Shown: one piece after another, positions 37,801 to 50,224 of the stretch
How the letters are laid out: every line of letters starts with the position of its first letter
Position numbering within the stretch: the stretch's first letter is position 1
Assembly: GCA_029582155.1 (NCBI GenBank)
Contig: CM055901.1
Span: 42,309,616 to 42,373,615 of the forward strand
DNA: 64,000 nucleotides
Source of the DNA: Panopea generosa
Taxonomy: Eukaryota > Mollusca > Bivalvia > Adapedonta > Hiatellidae
Direction of reading: 5' to 3'
Made by a program: the position numbers and the translations under genes
Notes under the pieces: model-generated
The model's input: only the letters and a program-made list of their open reading frames with translations
Database searches by the model: none
What the model was told of the DNA's origin: nothing

Positions 37801-38743
37801 TATGTTTTTTGATGCTTGCTTTGGTTTTGGGTATGGTTTCATTGCATATTTGTTTTAATTCTGTTATGAAATTATGGTGATTAGTTTCGATGTCGTTGTG
37901 TTGGTTGTTTTGGTTGAAGTGTGCATTGCATTTGCTTTTGAATAAGTCCCAATCTGCTTTCTTTAGGTTCCATTTAGGTGCTATTATTGTTTGTTCTGAT
38001 TTTGTGTTAAATTGTGTTGTTATTTTGGTGGGATAGTGGTCACTTCCTAGTGTATTTTGTATTACTGAGAAGTTGGATATGTGTGCTATGCTACTTGTTA
38101 CTATGCATAAATCAAGGGTCGAGTCTTTTTGGTGTTTTTTATTATCGCTTAATCTTGTGATTTCATTACTGTTCATTAGTATGCAGTTGTGTTCTTCAAT
38201 TTCATCAATTAAAAGTTCTGCCTGGTTATCACGTCTAGGATCATCAGGGTGGTTCCAGAGGGGGTGTTTCATATTGAAGTCTCCTGTGATTATTGTGTGT
38301 GTATTTACTTGATTAAACAGTTGCTTTAAGTTGTCTTCATTAGCACATGTTGTGTATGGTATATAGCAGTTGATTATTCTAGTATTATGTTTATTTCCGA
38401 ATATGGTTACTGCATTAGTTTCTATTTTTTCTAATGTTGGCATTTTATGTTCTAGGTACTTAATTCCATTTTTAATGTATATTGATAGCCCTCCCCCGTG
38501 ATCTCCATTAGTTCTCGGTGTGTCTATTGGATTTTGATACCCTAGTAGTTAAGTTGTTTTATTTTGTTTTTGATATGTTTCCTGTATACATATTACATCT
38601 GGTATTTCTTGAGTGTGATCTACAAAGTTTTGTAATTCTTGCTTTCTGTGTGAGTCATCCCCATTTAGTCCCCTGGCGTTCCATGACATGATAACTAGGT
38701 CTTTATTCTTATTTTTTGTTTTCCTGCTATTTTTGTCCTCCAT
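34843..38743 (-). pseudogene. LINE ORF2: endonuclease, reverse transcriptase, RNase H
   Basis: About 1300 codons from an ATG at 38743. The endonuclease is seen in LVIMSWNARGLNG, VICIQETYQ, IITGDFNMKHPLW and GSDHYPTKI. An in-frame TAA at 38549-38551 interrupts it; the frame then continues unchanged. A single frameshift near 37450 lies before the RT. RT blocks are SYRPISLTPCLSKIMQKMI, AIFLDLSNAFDKHW, GCPQGSVLSPIIFCIF and SQFVDDGATW, the catalytic box being FVDD. RNase H follows, with all expected acidic positions: KIYTDGSK, YTTELIAILTAL, VILTDSLSAV and AWIPSHVGIEGNETVD. A C-terminal CRACGENETFNHVFF motif completes the protein. It makes the DNA copy by target-primed reverse transcription. Only two lesions separate this copy from an open ORF2. 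Confidence 0.93.
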
Positions 38744-38783
38744 TGTTCCTAGTTATTTTGGTTTTTATTGTTTGTTCATAGAA

Positions 38784-40328
38784 CTACCTTTTTTGTATAG
38801 TTTGTATTTTAATACCCATAGTAATATGGGCGTGCTGCCTCGACAGGCATGTTCCATGTGTGTGCGTTATATCTTTGATATTGGTTGTTCCAGTAATTGG
38901 TTTGTGTATTTCTGTTTTGATTGTTGTGCCTTTGGTTGTTATGTTGATTATGGTACCTGTATTTGTTTGGTTGATTGTTTGGTTTTTCATTTGGTTTGGT
39001 ATGGTATGTGGGTGTTTTTTTGTGTTGTTGTGTGTGTTTATCGTTGGTGGGTTTGTCTCGTTTTGTGTTGTTTGTTCGGTTTCATTGATAGCTTCGTTTA
39101 TAAGTGCTTCTATTGTTTCTGCGGTCATTTCATCTTTGGTTATTTTTGGTATAATTTTTTCTAGTGCGTTTTTTACTTTTTGTTTGACTATTGTTTCTGT
39201 TGTTGTGGTTTTTGTTATTTGTGTGGTGATTGGGTTGTGTTCTCCAGCTTGTGTTTTTCTATTTAGGTATGTTTGTTGTATGTTTGTGTTTTGTTTGTTA
39301 ATTTTATTTATGTATGATTTGTATACTGGGCATCCTTCATACGCTGCACTGTGGTATCCTTGACAATTAGCACATATTTTATTGTTTCTATTTTTACATT
39401 GAGTAGCGTGATGGTTGCCCGCGCAGTGTGGACATTTTTTATTGTTCGTGCATTTTTTGGTGATGTGACCAAATCTTTGGCAGTTGTTGCACCTAATTGG
39501 GTTTAGTGTGGCTGGTTGTACATTGAGATATTGGCCTTCATTGTCTACTATTGTTAGTGGTGCTATGGTGGTGTCGAAGGTGACTTTAATTGTGTTGGAG
39601 GGTTTTTTTATGCCATTATTGTAATCATTGCCTATGTATGCTGAATTGATGTTGTTGTGCTTAGCATTGAGTGTTTTTAGGAGTTCTTTTTCGTTTATGT
39701 TTTTAGTTATTTTAATGATTCCTTTTGATTTATTGTTTGATTTTGGTTTGTTAATTATTACATCAAAGTCATTTCCTCTAAATTTGAAGTTTCTTGCTAA
39801 GTCGATTTTTTCGTTCCTTATTCTAAATTGGGGTTCCTGTCCTTCTGTAGCCGGAATGGCTTCACAGAAGGAGTTCCCTATGTAGTTAATGAATTTGTAT
39901 GTTATCTCTTTAAAGTGGATCCTGGGGAATGCATATTGAATTGTTGTTAATGTTATTAAGGTCCACAGACCGTGGTCGTTGTTTACTTTGTTTTTTGGGT
40001 TGTCCTTCGGAGGGCTTCTTTTGTTGTTTTTGTTTTTGATTTGAGTCCATGGGGTTTCCTCTAATGTTTCATTAGGTGTTACTTTGTTTCCTGTTTCATC
40101 ATAATCCTCTAATATGGCGTGTAGTGCCTGTACATGATTATCTACTGAATGATCACTTATTTCTTCCTCGAAGTATGCTTTACATAGTCTATCCTCTCTC
40201 GATCTATCAGAGTCGTGCGATTCGAACGACTCGTCTATCACTAGCGTGCACGCCACTTTCCTTACTGGGCTCTCTTCACTACTACTATTTACACTATCTA
40301 TACTCCTTTCTCTCTTTCTCGCTACATT
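38784..40328 (-). CDS. LINE ORF1, gag-like RNA-binding protein with three zinc knuckles, no start codon
   Basis: Open frame of about 515 codons. The N-terminal part is acidic (SFESHDSDRSREDR). A middle region contains VTFDTTIAPLTIVD. Three CCHC-type knuckles follow near 39480-39330: CNNCQRFGHITKKC, CPHCAGNHHATQC and CANCQGYHSAAYEGC. The C-terminal half is Thr/Asn/Lys-rich low complexity. Such ORF1 proteins coat the LINE RNA in the cytoplasm and accompany it to the nucleus. The frame stays open to the insertion junction at 40328 without an ATG in the first part, so the start codon was probably lost by slight 5' truncation at integration. ORF2 starts 40 bp after the stop. Confidence 0.85.
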   Translation of the reverse strand, partial: NVARKRERSIDSVNSSSEESPVRKVACTLVIDESFESHDSDRSREDRLCKAYFEEEISDHSVDNHVQALHAILEDYDETGNKVTPNETLEETPWTQIKNKNNKRSPPKDNPKNKVNNDHGLWTLITLTTIQYAFPRIHFKEITYKFINYIGNSFCEAIPATEGQEPQFRIRNEKIDLARNFKFRGNDFDVIINKPKSNNKSKGIIKITKNINEKELLKTLNAKHNNINSAYIGNDYNNGIKKPSNTIKVTFDTTIAPLTIVDNEGQYLNVQPATLNPIRCNNCQRFGHITKKCTNNKKCPHCAGNHHATQCKNRNNKICANCQGYHSAAYEGCPVYKSYINKINKQNTNIQQTYLNRKTQAGEHNPITTQITKTTTTETIVKQKVKNALEKIIPKITKDEMTAETIEALINEAINETEQTTQNETNPPTINTHNNTKKHPHTIPNQMKNQTINQTNTGTIINITTKGTTIKTEIHKPITGTTNIKDITHTHGTCLSRQHAHITMGIKIQTIQKR

Positions 40329-40340
40329 TCCTTCACTAAG
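40329..40340. repeat. Target-site duplication at the LINE 5' end
   Basis: TCCTTCACTAAG, identical to 32720-32731. Confidence 0.9.
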
Positions 40341-40612
40341 TTATAACAACCTGACCTTATATTCAGGAAAACACTTATTTAAAAATGGTGTCCAATTCAT
40401 GATGCATGAATATTGAATCATAAATCATTGACTATAATTGTATCATTCATCTTTTTATGATCAATTATCTTTTAAAACTTATATCTGGTATAATATTGTA
40501 TAATAATAGCGAAAAAAATAGAGTTTATTACCTCTTCTTATAATAATTGCTATATACAGACATTTATGCTATAAAACAACAACATTATTATTTTGACACG
40601 GTGTCAGTAAAT

Positions 40613-41146
40613 AAATCACCCCGTCAAAATGATCTCGTCATCATAAGGAAGTTTTGACATAATATAATGAAGAATGCACATAATATAATAAACTTTCGAC
40701 ATAATGTAATAAAGTTTCGACATAATGTAATAACGTTTCTACATAATATAATAAAGTTTCGACAAGATATAATAAAGTGTCTACATAATGTAATGAAGTA
40801 TCTACATAATATAATAAAGTTTCTACATAATGTAATAAAGTATCTACATAATGTAATGAAGTATCTACAGAATATAATAAAGTATCCACATAATATAATT
40901 AACAGTCTACATAATGTAATAACGTATCTACACAATATAATGACGTATCTACATAATGTAATGAAGTATCTACACAATATAATGACGTATCTACATAATG
41001 TAACAAACAGTCTACATAATATAATAAAGTATCTACATAATGTAATAAAGTATCGACATAATATAATGATGAATGCACATGATATAATAAAGTGTGCACA
41101 TAATACATAGAAAATGGACCATATAAGACAGCTATGGCGTTCCATA
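40613..41146 (-). repeat. Right terminal inverted repeat (21-bp subrepeats)
   Basis: Inverted counterpart of 30241-30837, about 60 bp shorter through loss or gain of 21-bp subrepeats. The outer end is GGCGTTCCATA and the inner end GTCAAAATGATCTCGTCATC. Confidence 0.9.
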
Positions 41147-44100
41147 TTTTTAAATTCCAAATCCGAATTATGATAACAAATTCAACCATTCAGATAGGTA
41201 AAGATTATGTAGTTTTAGGTATAGATGATATGGCTTTTAATTCCGAATCCGACTTATGATAATAAATTCAGCCATTCAGATAGGTAAACATTATATAGTT
41301 TTTAATTCCGAATCCGAATTATGATAACAAATTTAACCGTTCAGATAGGTAAAGATTATATAGTTTTTAAATTCCAAATCCGAATTATGATAACAAATTC
41401 AACCATTCAGATAGGTAAAGATATGTAGTTTTAGGTATAGATAATATAGTTTTTAATTCCGAATCCGAATTATGATAGCAAATTCAACCATTCAGTAACT
41501 TATAGATTGTATAGTTTTTGATTCCGAATCCGAATTATGATAACAAATTCAACCATTCAGATAGGTAAAGATTATATAGTTTTTAAATTCCAAATCCGAA
41601 TTATGATAACAAATTCAACCATTCAGATAGGTAAAGATTATGTAGTTTTAGGTATAGATAATATAGTTTTTAATTCCGAATTATGATAGCAAATTCAACC
41701 ATTCAGAAACTTATAGATTGTATAGTTTTTGATTCCGAATCCGAATTATGATAACAAATTCAACCATTCAGATAGGTAAAGATTATAACGTTTTTAATTC
41801 CGAATCCGGATTATAAGAACAAATTCAACCATTCATATAGGTATAGATGATATGGCTTTTAATTCCGAATCCGACTTATGATAATAAATTCAGCCATTCA
41901 GATAGGTAAACATTATATAGTTTTTAATTCCGAATCCGAATTATGATAACAAATTTAACCGTTCAGATAGGTAAAGATTATGTAGTTTTAGGTATAGATA
42001 ATATAGTTTTTAATTCCGAATCCGAATTATGATAGCAAATTCAACCATTCAGAAACTTATAGATTGTATAGTTTTTGATTCCGAATCCGAATTATGATAA
42101 CAAATTCAACCATTCAGATAGGTAAAGATTATATAGTTTTTAAATTCCAAATCCGAATTATTATAACAAATTCAACCATTCAGATAGGTAAAGATTATGT
42201 AGTTTTAGGTATAGATAATATAGTTTTTAATTCCGAATCCGAATTATGATAGCAAATTCAACCATTCAGAAACTTATAGATTGTATAATTTTTGATTCCG
42301 AATCCGAATTATGATAACAAATTCAACCATTCAGATAGGTATACATTATATAGTTTTTAATTCCGAATCCGAATTATGATAACACATTCAACCATTCAGA
42401 TAGGTATAGATTAAGTTGTTTTTAATTCTGAATCCGAATTATGATAACAAATTCAACCATTGAGATAGGTATATATTATATTGTTTTTAATTCCGAATCT
42501 GAATTATGATTTCAACCATTCAGATAGGTATAGATTATATAGTTTTTAATTCCGAATCCGAATTATGATAATCAATTCAACCATTCAGATAGGTATAGAT
42601 TATATAGCTTTTAATTCCGTATCCTAATTATGATAATAAATTCAACCATTCAGATATGGTTATATTATAAAGTTTTAAATTCCGAATCCGAATTATGATA
42701 ATAAATTCAACCATTCAGATAGGGTAAAGATTATATAGTTTTTAAATTCCAAATCCCAATTATGATAACAAAAATTCAACCATTTAGATAGGTAAAGATT
42801 ATATAGTTTTAGGTATAGATAATATAGTTTTGAATTCCGAATTATGATAGAAAATTCAACCATTCAGAAAGCTATAGATTATATAGTTTTTAATTCCGAA
42901 TCTGAATTATGATAATAAATTCAACCATTCAGATAGGTAAAGATAATATAGTTTTTAATTCCGAGTCCGAATTATGATTTCAACCATTCAGATAGGTATA
43001 CATTATATAGCTTTTAATTCGGAATCCGAATTATGATAACAAATTCAAATATTCAGATATAGAATATGTAGCTTTTAATTCCGTATCCGAATTATGATAA
43101 CAAATTCAACCATTCAGATAGGTAAATATTATAACGTTTTTAATTCCGAATCCGGATTATAAGAACAAATTCAACCATTCATATAGGTATAGATGATATG
43201 GCTTTTAATTCCGAATCCGACTTATGATAATAAATTCAGCCATTCAGATATGTAAACATTATATAGTTTTTAATTCCGAATCCGAATTATGATAACAAAT
43301 TTAACCGTTCAGATAGGTAAAGATTATATAGTTTTTAAATTCCAAATCCGAATTATGATAACAAATTCAACCATTCAGATAGGTAAAGATTATGTAGTTT
43401 TAGGTATAGATAATATAGTTTTTAATTCCGAATCCGAATTATGATAGCAAATTCAACCATTCAGAAACTTATAGATTGTATAGTTTTGATTCCGAATCCG
43501 AATTATGATAACAAATTCAACCATTCAGATAGGTAAAGATTATATAGTTTTTAAATTCCAAATCCGAATTATGATAACAAATTCAACCATTCAGATAGGT
43601 AAAGATTATGTAGTTTTAGGTATAGATAATATAGTTTTTAATTCCGAATCCGAATTATGATAGCAAATTCAACCATTCAGAAACTTATAGATTGTATAGT
43701 TTTTGATACCGAATCCAAATTATGATAACAAATTCAACCATTCAGATAGGTGTTTTTAATTCCGAATTAGAATTATGATAACACATTCAACCATTCAGAT
43801 AGGTATAGATTATGTTGTTTTTAATTCTGAATCCGAATTATGATAACAAATTCAACCATTGAGATAGGTATATATTATATTGTTTTTAATTCCAAATCCG
43901 AATTATGATTTCAACCATTCAGATAGGTAAAGATTATATAGTTTTAAATTCCGAATCCGAATTATGATAATCAATTCAACCATTTAGATAGGTATAGATT
44001 ATATAGCTTTTAATTCCGTAACCGAATTATGATAACAAATTCAACCATTCAGATAGGTATATATTATAAAGTTTTAAATTCCGAATCCGAATTATTAGAA

Positions 44101-45290
44101 TAAATTCAACCATTCAGATATGTATAGATTATATGGCTTTTAATTCCGAATCCGAATTAAGATAATAAATTCAACCATTCAGATAGGGTTAAGATTATAT
44201 AGTTTTTGAATTCCAAATCCCAATTATGATAACAAAAATTCAACCATTTAGATAGGTAAAGATTATATAGTTTTAGGTATAGATAATATAGTTTTTAATT
44301 CCGAATTATGATAGAAAATTCAACCATTCAGAAAGCTATAGATTATATAGTTTTTGATTCCGAATCCGAATTATGATAACAAATTCAATCATTCAGATAG
44401 GTATACATTATATAGTTTTTAATTCCGAATCTGAATTATGATAATAAATTCAACCATTCAGATAGGTAAAGATAAAATAGTTTTTAATTCCGAGTCCAAA
44501 TTATGATTTCAACCATTCTGATAGGTATACATTATATAGCTTTTAATTCGGAATCCGAATTATGATAACAAATTCAAATATTCAGATATAGAATATGTAG
44601 CTTTTAATTCCGTATCCGAATTATGATAACAAATTCAACCATTCAGATAGGTAAATATTATAACGTTTTTAATTCCGAATCCGAATTATAAGAACAAATT
44701 CAACCATTCATATAGGTATAGATGATATGGCTTTTAATTCCGAATCCGAATTATGATAATAAATTCAGCCATTCAGATAGGTAAACATAATTTAGTTTTT
44801 AATTCCGAATCCGAATTATGATAACAAATTCAACCATTCAGATAAGTATAGATTATATAGTTTTAAATTCCGAATCCGAATTATGAAAACAAATTCAACC
44901 ATTCAGATAGGTAAAGATTATATATTTTCTAATTCCGAATCCGAATTATGGTAACAAATTCAACCATTCAGATAGGTAAAATTTATATAGTTTTTAATTC
45001 CGAATCCGAATTATGATAACAAATTCAACCATTCAGATAGGTATAGATTATATAGTTTTAAATTGCGAATCCGAATTATGATAACACATTCAACCATTCA
45101 GATAGGTATATATTATATAGTTTTTAATTCCGAATCCGAATTGTGATAACACATTCAACCATTCAGATAGGTAAAGATTATATAGCTTTTAATTCCGAAT
45201 CCGAATTATGATAATAAATTCAACCATTCAGATAGGTAAAGATTATATAGCTTTTAATTCTGAATCCGAATTATGATAATGAATTTGACC
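41147..45290. repeat. 65-bp satellite, right segment, with higher-order structure
   Basis: About 64 units of 65 bp. Composite units carrying GTAGTTTTAGGTATAGATAA recur (for example about 41640, 41990, 42200, 43400 and 43615). A rare variant block with GGATTATAAGAAC and GATGATATGGCTTT recurs at about 41786, 43131 and 44660 (spacing 1346 and about 1529 bp), so blocks of 20 or more units have been duplicated. It starts with TTTTTA, the right target duplication of the foldback element. Confidence 0.96.
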
Positions 45291-46460
45291 ACACTGACAT
45301 GCATCAATATTAATATCATTGGATATGTAAAAATGAGTTGATAGGTAATTATTTGCAAATACATAGTTATATATTGCTAGCACGTAATTATATGTATGAC
45401 TTCCTTGCTAACTTGTCAGCATGAATGCATATAAATAAACAACTTCACATTTGTTGATGCGCAAACGTATATTTTTTTGTACATGATTGTTATTAAATTC
45501 GTATACATTGTTGCTATCAAATGTTGGTGATTTAAACTACTTGTAAAATGTTTTTATTGGATTTAAAATTACCTTACATGTATCAATGCTTATCTTTGGT
45601 TGCAGATAAACAACACGTGACAATGATGTATCAAATAAAAGGCATTTATTAAGTGTTACTTAATAATACTTTTGAATGCTTCATTGATCTTTTGATAAGA
45701 CATCAACAACCATTGAATAAAACAAGTGCTCATATGTCTTAATCGCTCAACTGTTTAACAGAAAGCAGGTATAGGTATATACACAATTACGAACTTATCA
45801 TTTACTAGTATTTGTTTAAAGGTGTAATTTTCGAAATGCCTGTATTCCCACATAAGTTTTATATTTATGTTTAAACATATATATATATTTACTGATGGAA
45901 TAGGTAACTGGATACATTTCTCAAAACCTAATGAAGTGGTATGATAAACTGCCAAAATTAATATTCAAGGTGTGTTAAAACATTCACGGACATCCTTGTT
46001 AAATTTAAAACACATAAACATACGGTAACAACATATTGCCAATATTTTTCATTTGCAATATTCCATAAATTATAAAAATACAATAAAACATGTGACGCTG
46101 TCAAACGTCATTGAAGAATATGTCAAGTGCTGATGTTCACATTATTTTCTTCATCGAAATAGTCCTCTGTTGGTTTAATTATGTAGAAACAAACACAGGG
46201 TTGACGAGGTCGCGATGGTAAGATGACACCCCTTCATTTTGGACAATTCGGTCCATTTGTTCAGCAAATCTTCAGCATCTTTAAATTGTTATAACTTCAC
46301 CAAACAGTACCCAGTGTTACTCAGACTTGGCAGAAATCATGGAAATGTTCCAATGTTCTCATATGCACAAAGAAATATGACAAGTTTATGCATTTTCAAC
46401 AAAAATAATGTCCAACCGATTAACACAGCTCTAATTTCTTGGGCGTAAGAATCTTGCTAC
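45291..46460. other. Spacer without recognised features
   Basis: AT-rich, no supported gene. Confidence 0.4.
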
Positions 46461-46588
46461 CGAGTTTCCAGTTACTTGCCGAAGGACGCTGGTTCTACTC
46501 AGTCTGACACAATCTGAGGTCTTCCTCCACCGGTAAATCTGGATATGCCATATATAACCTTAAATGTGTTGAAAATGGCGTTAAACCT
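46461..46588 (+). repeat. Molluscan SINE-like dispersed repeat, fragment
   Basis: Contains GGTCTTCCTCCACCGGTAAA, ATGCCATATATAACCTTAAA and the ending GAAAATGGCGTTAAAC. This combination recalls a widespread molluscan dispersed repeat with the same closing TGGCGTTAAAC. Identification is from memory. Confidence 0.55.
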
Positions 46589-47112
46589 CTTTCAAAAAGA
46601 AATAGCTTGTTTCTGTCATATAAGGGAGATAATTCCTAAGTAAGAACTACTTTATTACATAGAAAACAACGTCTCTTTCTTTGTTGATACATAGTTCATC
46701 TGTAATTTTTGACATAACTTATGTTTTATTAGTGGGTACACATATATAAATACCTAAAATCATTGGTGACGCCAGAACTCGAAATAATAATCGTGTCCAC
46801 GAACGTTTTGAACACACGTCGTACTCGGATTAAATAAAATGATCACATGTTACGATAAACCTTATTAAGTAATTGTTTAGGTAAATGCCAACTATCTAAA
46901 ATAAAGACTAACAGTTGATGGCCACGGCAGATCGCAATATCTCAAGCTTTTATAAGATGGGAAAATATACATCGAATTGTGTCAAAATACATGTATATGT
47001 GTAAAATACATATAATTATGCTTAAAGTAATACAAAATTAATGGAAGTGGTTTTGTTGGTTGGAATTGGGTTTGGGGTAAGGGCTATGCGATCAAAGTAA
47101 CAGAGATTTAGT
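46589..47112. other. Spacer with an AAGGGAGATAAT motif
   Basis: The motif sits at about 46622-46633. No gene seen. Confidence 0.4.
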
Positions 47113-47113
47113 G

Positions 47114-47172
<59 letters not shown>
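47113..47172 (+). repeat. (GAAA)n microsatellite
   Basis: About 15 uninterrupted copies of GAAA. Confidence 0.97.
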
Positions 47173-48737
47173 CCATTGTACATATAAGAGTGTACAATTG
47201 TTCTGGTCAAAGGTTGTCTCCAACCATTTCTCCATAGGCACAGGTATGCCATGGTCAAATACACACCGTCGTCAACAAAGGCCAAAAGGTCAAAATATAA
47301 CATCAATAATTATAGTTCCTCGCTATCTATTGTTCTATAAATAATTTAATACAACCTGTGAAATGATTAATGCAGGGATAATAAAACTGAATGAGATGGA
47401 TAGTAGTATCACCGAGAGATCTTTAAAGCAACATTTTATATTTCTTTATAAAATTGATATCAGTATTCAAAAAACATGAAAGTACTAATCAGTCAACAAA
47501 ATATGTAAAATATGTCTTTATTTTCCTGCAGTTACAACAATTTATGCTATGTTGTGAATTAAATACGAGTATACCTGGTCGATCGTAAACGTTTATTCAC
47601 ATTAATTTATTAACCACATGCAACGTGCATCTATGTAATGCGCAAATAACCACAATTATCGCATTTTTAACTTAAAATGGGAGACAGATTTGTGTACAGT
47701 CGTCAGAACATTTCAATTAAGATTAAAGTCAATTAATATTTCTATATGTAAATTGTCCTCCTTTGAATTCAATATTTTGAACTTTAAAAAGACTTAAAGA
47801 AACATAGACACATTTTCAATTATAATATAAATGAATGAACATCGAAGAATTTAGAAACAGAATTTTGGCGAATAATTCTATTACTTTATTAGTATAAAAA
47901 AATTTTTTTTTCAAATGCTGACCAATTAAAAATTTCTTTCATTGTAGACAACTCATGTACATAAAATGTTAGCGGTGAACTCATTTTACCAATAAACATA
48001 TTTGATGATTTTATTCTTTTCGAATGATATATATCTTTCTCCCACTTCTCTTTTAACGTATACAAACATGTAGCATAATATAACGTTAATATGTGAAATC
48101 AAGACGTTTTCAAAGTCTTGTGAAAGCATGAAACATAATCACTGCTTAAATCATTGAACATAAGTAATTATGATAAAAATGCAGACCAATAAACACATGA
48201 TGTACGATTCAAAGAAAGTGTATGTGAAAAAGTGTGATACCAGTCACTGGTGGTAGGTGGGCGGATGACAGAGCAGGTCACTAACATGTACCATAAATAC
48301 GAGTTCAAGAATATAAAATAGTTTATTCAACATGGAATAAAATGCCCATCTTGGGTGTATTCTAGAAAATTACCACAATGACTGCAATTAAAATACTTGG
48401 CTAGAACAAGCACCCCAAACAACGTACATCAAAGCATTAAATAAACGTACAAAAATAATCTAGAACTTTATATAGATAATGAGCTAAGGTACAACTTTAT
48501 TTCAAAGTTGATGATGACTAGAATGTGTGTAAAATCATCTATATAAAAATATAATATATCATCATAAGTTAGTAATCTGAACTATAATAGAAAGACACTC
48601 TTTTGTTCATAGCTACTTTATCTCTAACCAAATAGATCAAATACACCAAAGTAACCTTGAAAAAAAAACCCCATGCTACTTGTACTAAGAATGTAAATTG
48701 TTTTAATGTTACTAGTGGCTCTGGCAATATAGGCATT
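47173..48737. other. Spacer without recognised features
   Basis: AT-rich, no supported gene. Confidence 0.4.
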
Positions 48738-49220
48738 GACATTTTCATTATCATTTTCCTTTGTATCTCATATCCAAAACTACCATACCTGTATTTTCAT
48801 TATCATTTTCCTTTGTATCTCATATCCAATAACTACCATACCTGTATTTTCATTATCATTTTCCTTGTATCTTATATCCAATAACTACCATACCTGTATT
48901 TTCATTATCATTTTCCTTGTATCTCATATCCAATAACTACCATACCTGTATTTTCATTATCATTTTCCTTGTTTCTCATATCCAATAACTACCATACCTG
49001 TATTTTCATTATCATTTTCCTGTGTATCTCATATCCAATAACTACCATACCTGTATTTTCATTATCATTTTCCTTTGTATCTCATATCCAATAACTACCA
49101 TACCTGTATTTTCATTATCATTTTCCTGTGTATCTCATATCCAATAACTACCATACCTGTATTTTCATTATCATTTTCCTGTGTATCTCATATCCAATAA
49201 CTACCATACCTGTAGTTTTA
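48738..49220. repeat. 52-bp tandem array
   Basis: About nine units of 52-53 bp with TTTTCATTATCATTTTCCTT and CCAATAACTACCATACCTGT. Units differ mainly by one base in the CCTTGTATCTC segment. Confidence 0.95.
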
Positions 49221-49983
49221 TTATCTTAAAATTGAACTGCTGCTTCAAAACTGCTTTGTTGAAATTACAAACTTTTCTCTACCATATCTCTATGATTTAT
49301 CATTTACGTCTACGAATTCGAATGTCTGTATTATATAATTGTTTACAAAATTACTGTTTCTTAATTTTAAAATATTTACCAATTTTCAAGATCACAACTC
49401 TGATGAATGTGTAAATTAGGTTTTACGAGTATGACGCTCTTCATTTCTACAATGTAAAGAAATAGTAGAAACATGTGTATATATAAGTAGCTCATTATTT
49501 ATCCTTACAAATGTATTGACTGTTTAGACATTTTATGCGTCACATTTTGATATAACACTATGTGTTCTACAGTTTAAAAAAGAGGACGTTATCCATTTTT
49601 GGAAACAGTTGTGAAGAGAAGTTACTGGGAAATATAAGGGTTATTTAGAATATTTTATACCAACTTTAATAATAAATTTTAAACAATTATGATAAATAGT
49701 AATACTTATACAAACATTTGAAAGAGCTATATTTTCTAAAAAAAATTTGCACATGCTAAGATATTCACGTACCAGATGGAAAGTGAATACCACTTATCTT
49801 ACATGAAGCAAGATGCCGGTATTATAAAATCCATATGTATTTTTACGTGAACGTGTAAACCAATTTTATTGTCCATGTTTCATTTGAGGAAATATTTTTT
49901 TGTTTCATTTTAAAAACAGATGATGCATAAAAGCATTAACACAAAGAAGGAAACTCAAAACAACTGGAAGACACGAAAGTAAG
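49221..49983. other. Spacer without recognised features
   Basis: AT-rich, no supported gene. Confidence 0.4.
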
Positions 49984-50156
<173 letters not shown>

Positions 50157-50224
50157 AAATTTCTTTATTTAAAGAGGGGGAAACTCAATTGGTAAACCAA
50201 TCTTTCTTGAGGCCCTCGTGTACG

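Larger units (their letters stand above)
32732..40328 (-). mobile_element. I-group LINE with ORF1, ORF2 (endonuclease, RT, RNase H), near-complete
   Basis: A 7.6-kb non-LTR retrotransposon inserted in the foldback element and bounded by a 12-bp target duplication. Minus-strand order is ORF1 with zinc knuckles, a 40-bp spacer, ORF2 with apurinic-type endonuclease, reverse transcriptase and RNase H, then an unusually long 3' non-coding region of about 2.1 kb with internal repeats, a strong hairpin and a (CA)n tail. RNase H plus gag-like ORF1 places it in the I group (I/Nimb-like; exact clade not determined). One stop and one frameshift in ORF2 and a missing ORF1 start make this copy inactive, but it is by far the youngest-looking LINE in the window. 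Confidence 0.93.
30241..41146. mobile_element. Foldback-type DNA element with long subrepeated TIRs, non-autonomous
   Basis: A 10.9-kb insertion (about 3.3 kb without its nested LINE). Both ends start TATGGAACGCCATAGCTGTC as inverted copies. The inverted repeats are about 597 bp (left) and 534 bp (right) and consist mostly of 21-bp subrepeats. The interior left of the LINE holds a 25-bp array and a degenerate 75-bp repeat zone, with only about 270 bp right of it. No transposase is present, so it must have depended on another element. The 6-bp duplication and subrepeated TIRs resemble foldback elements (FB/Galileo-like architecture). Polinton elements also have 6-bp duplications and long TIRs, but start with AG and carry polymerase and integrase genes, none of which is seen. 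Confidence 0.85.

Noticed and set aside
30241-41146. Polinton/Maverick assignment for the 10.9-kb element
   Set aside because: The 6-bp duplication and long TIRs fit, but the termini are not AG...CT and no polymerase, integrase, ATPase or protease gene is present; the coding content is a nested LINE.
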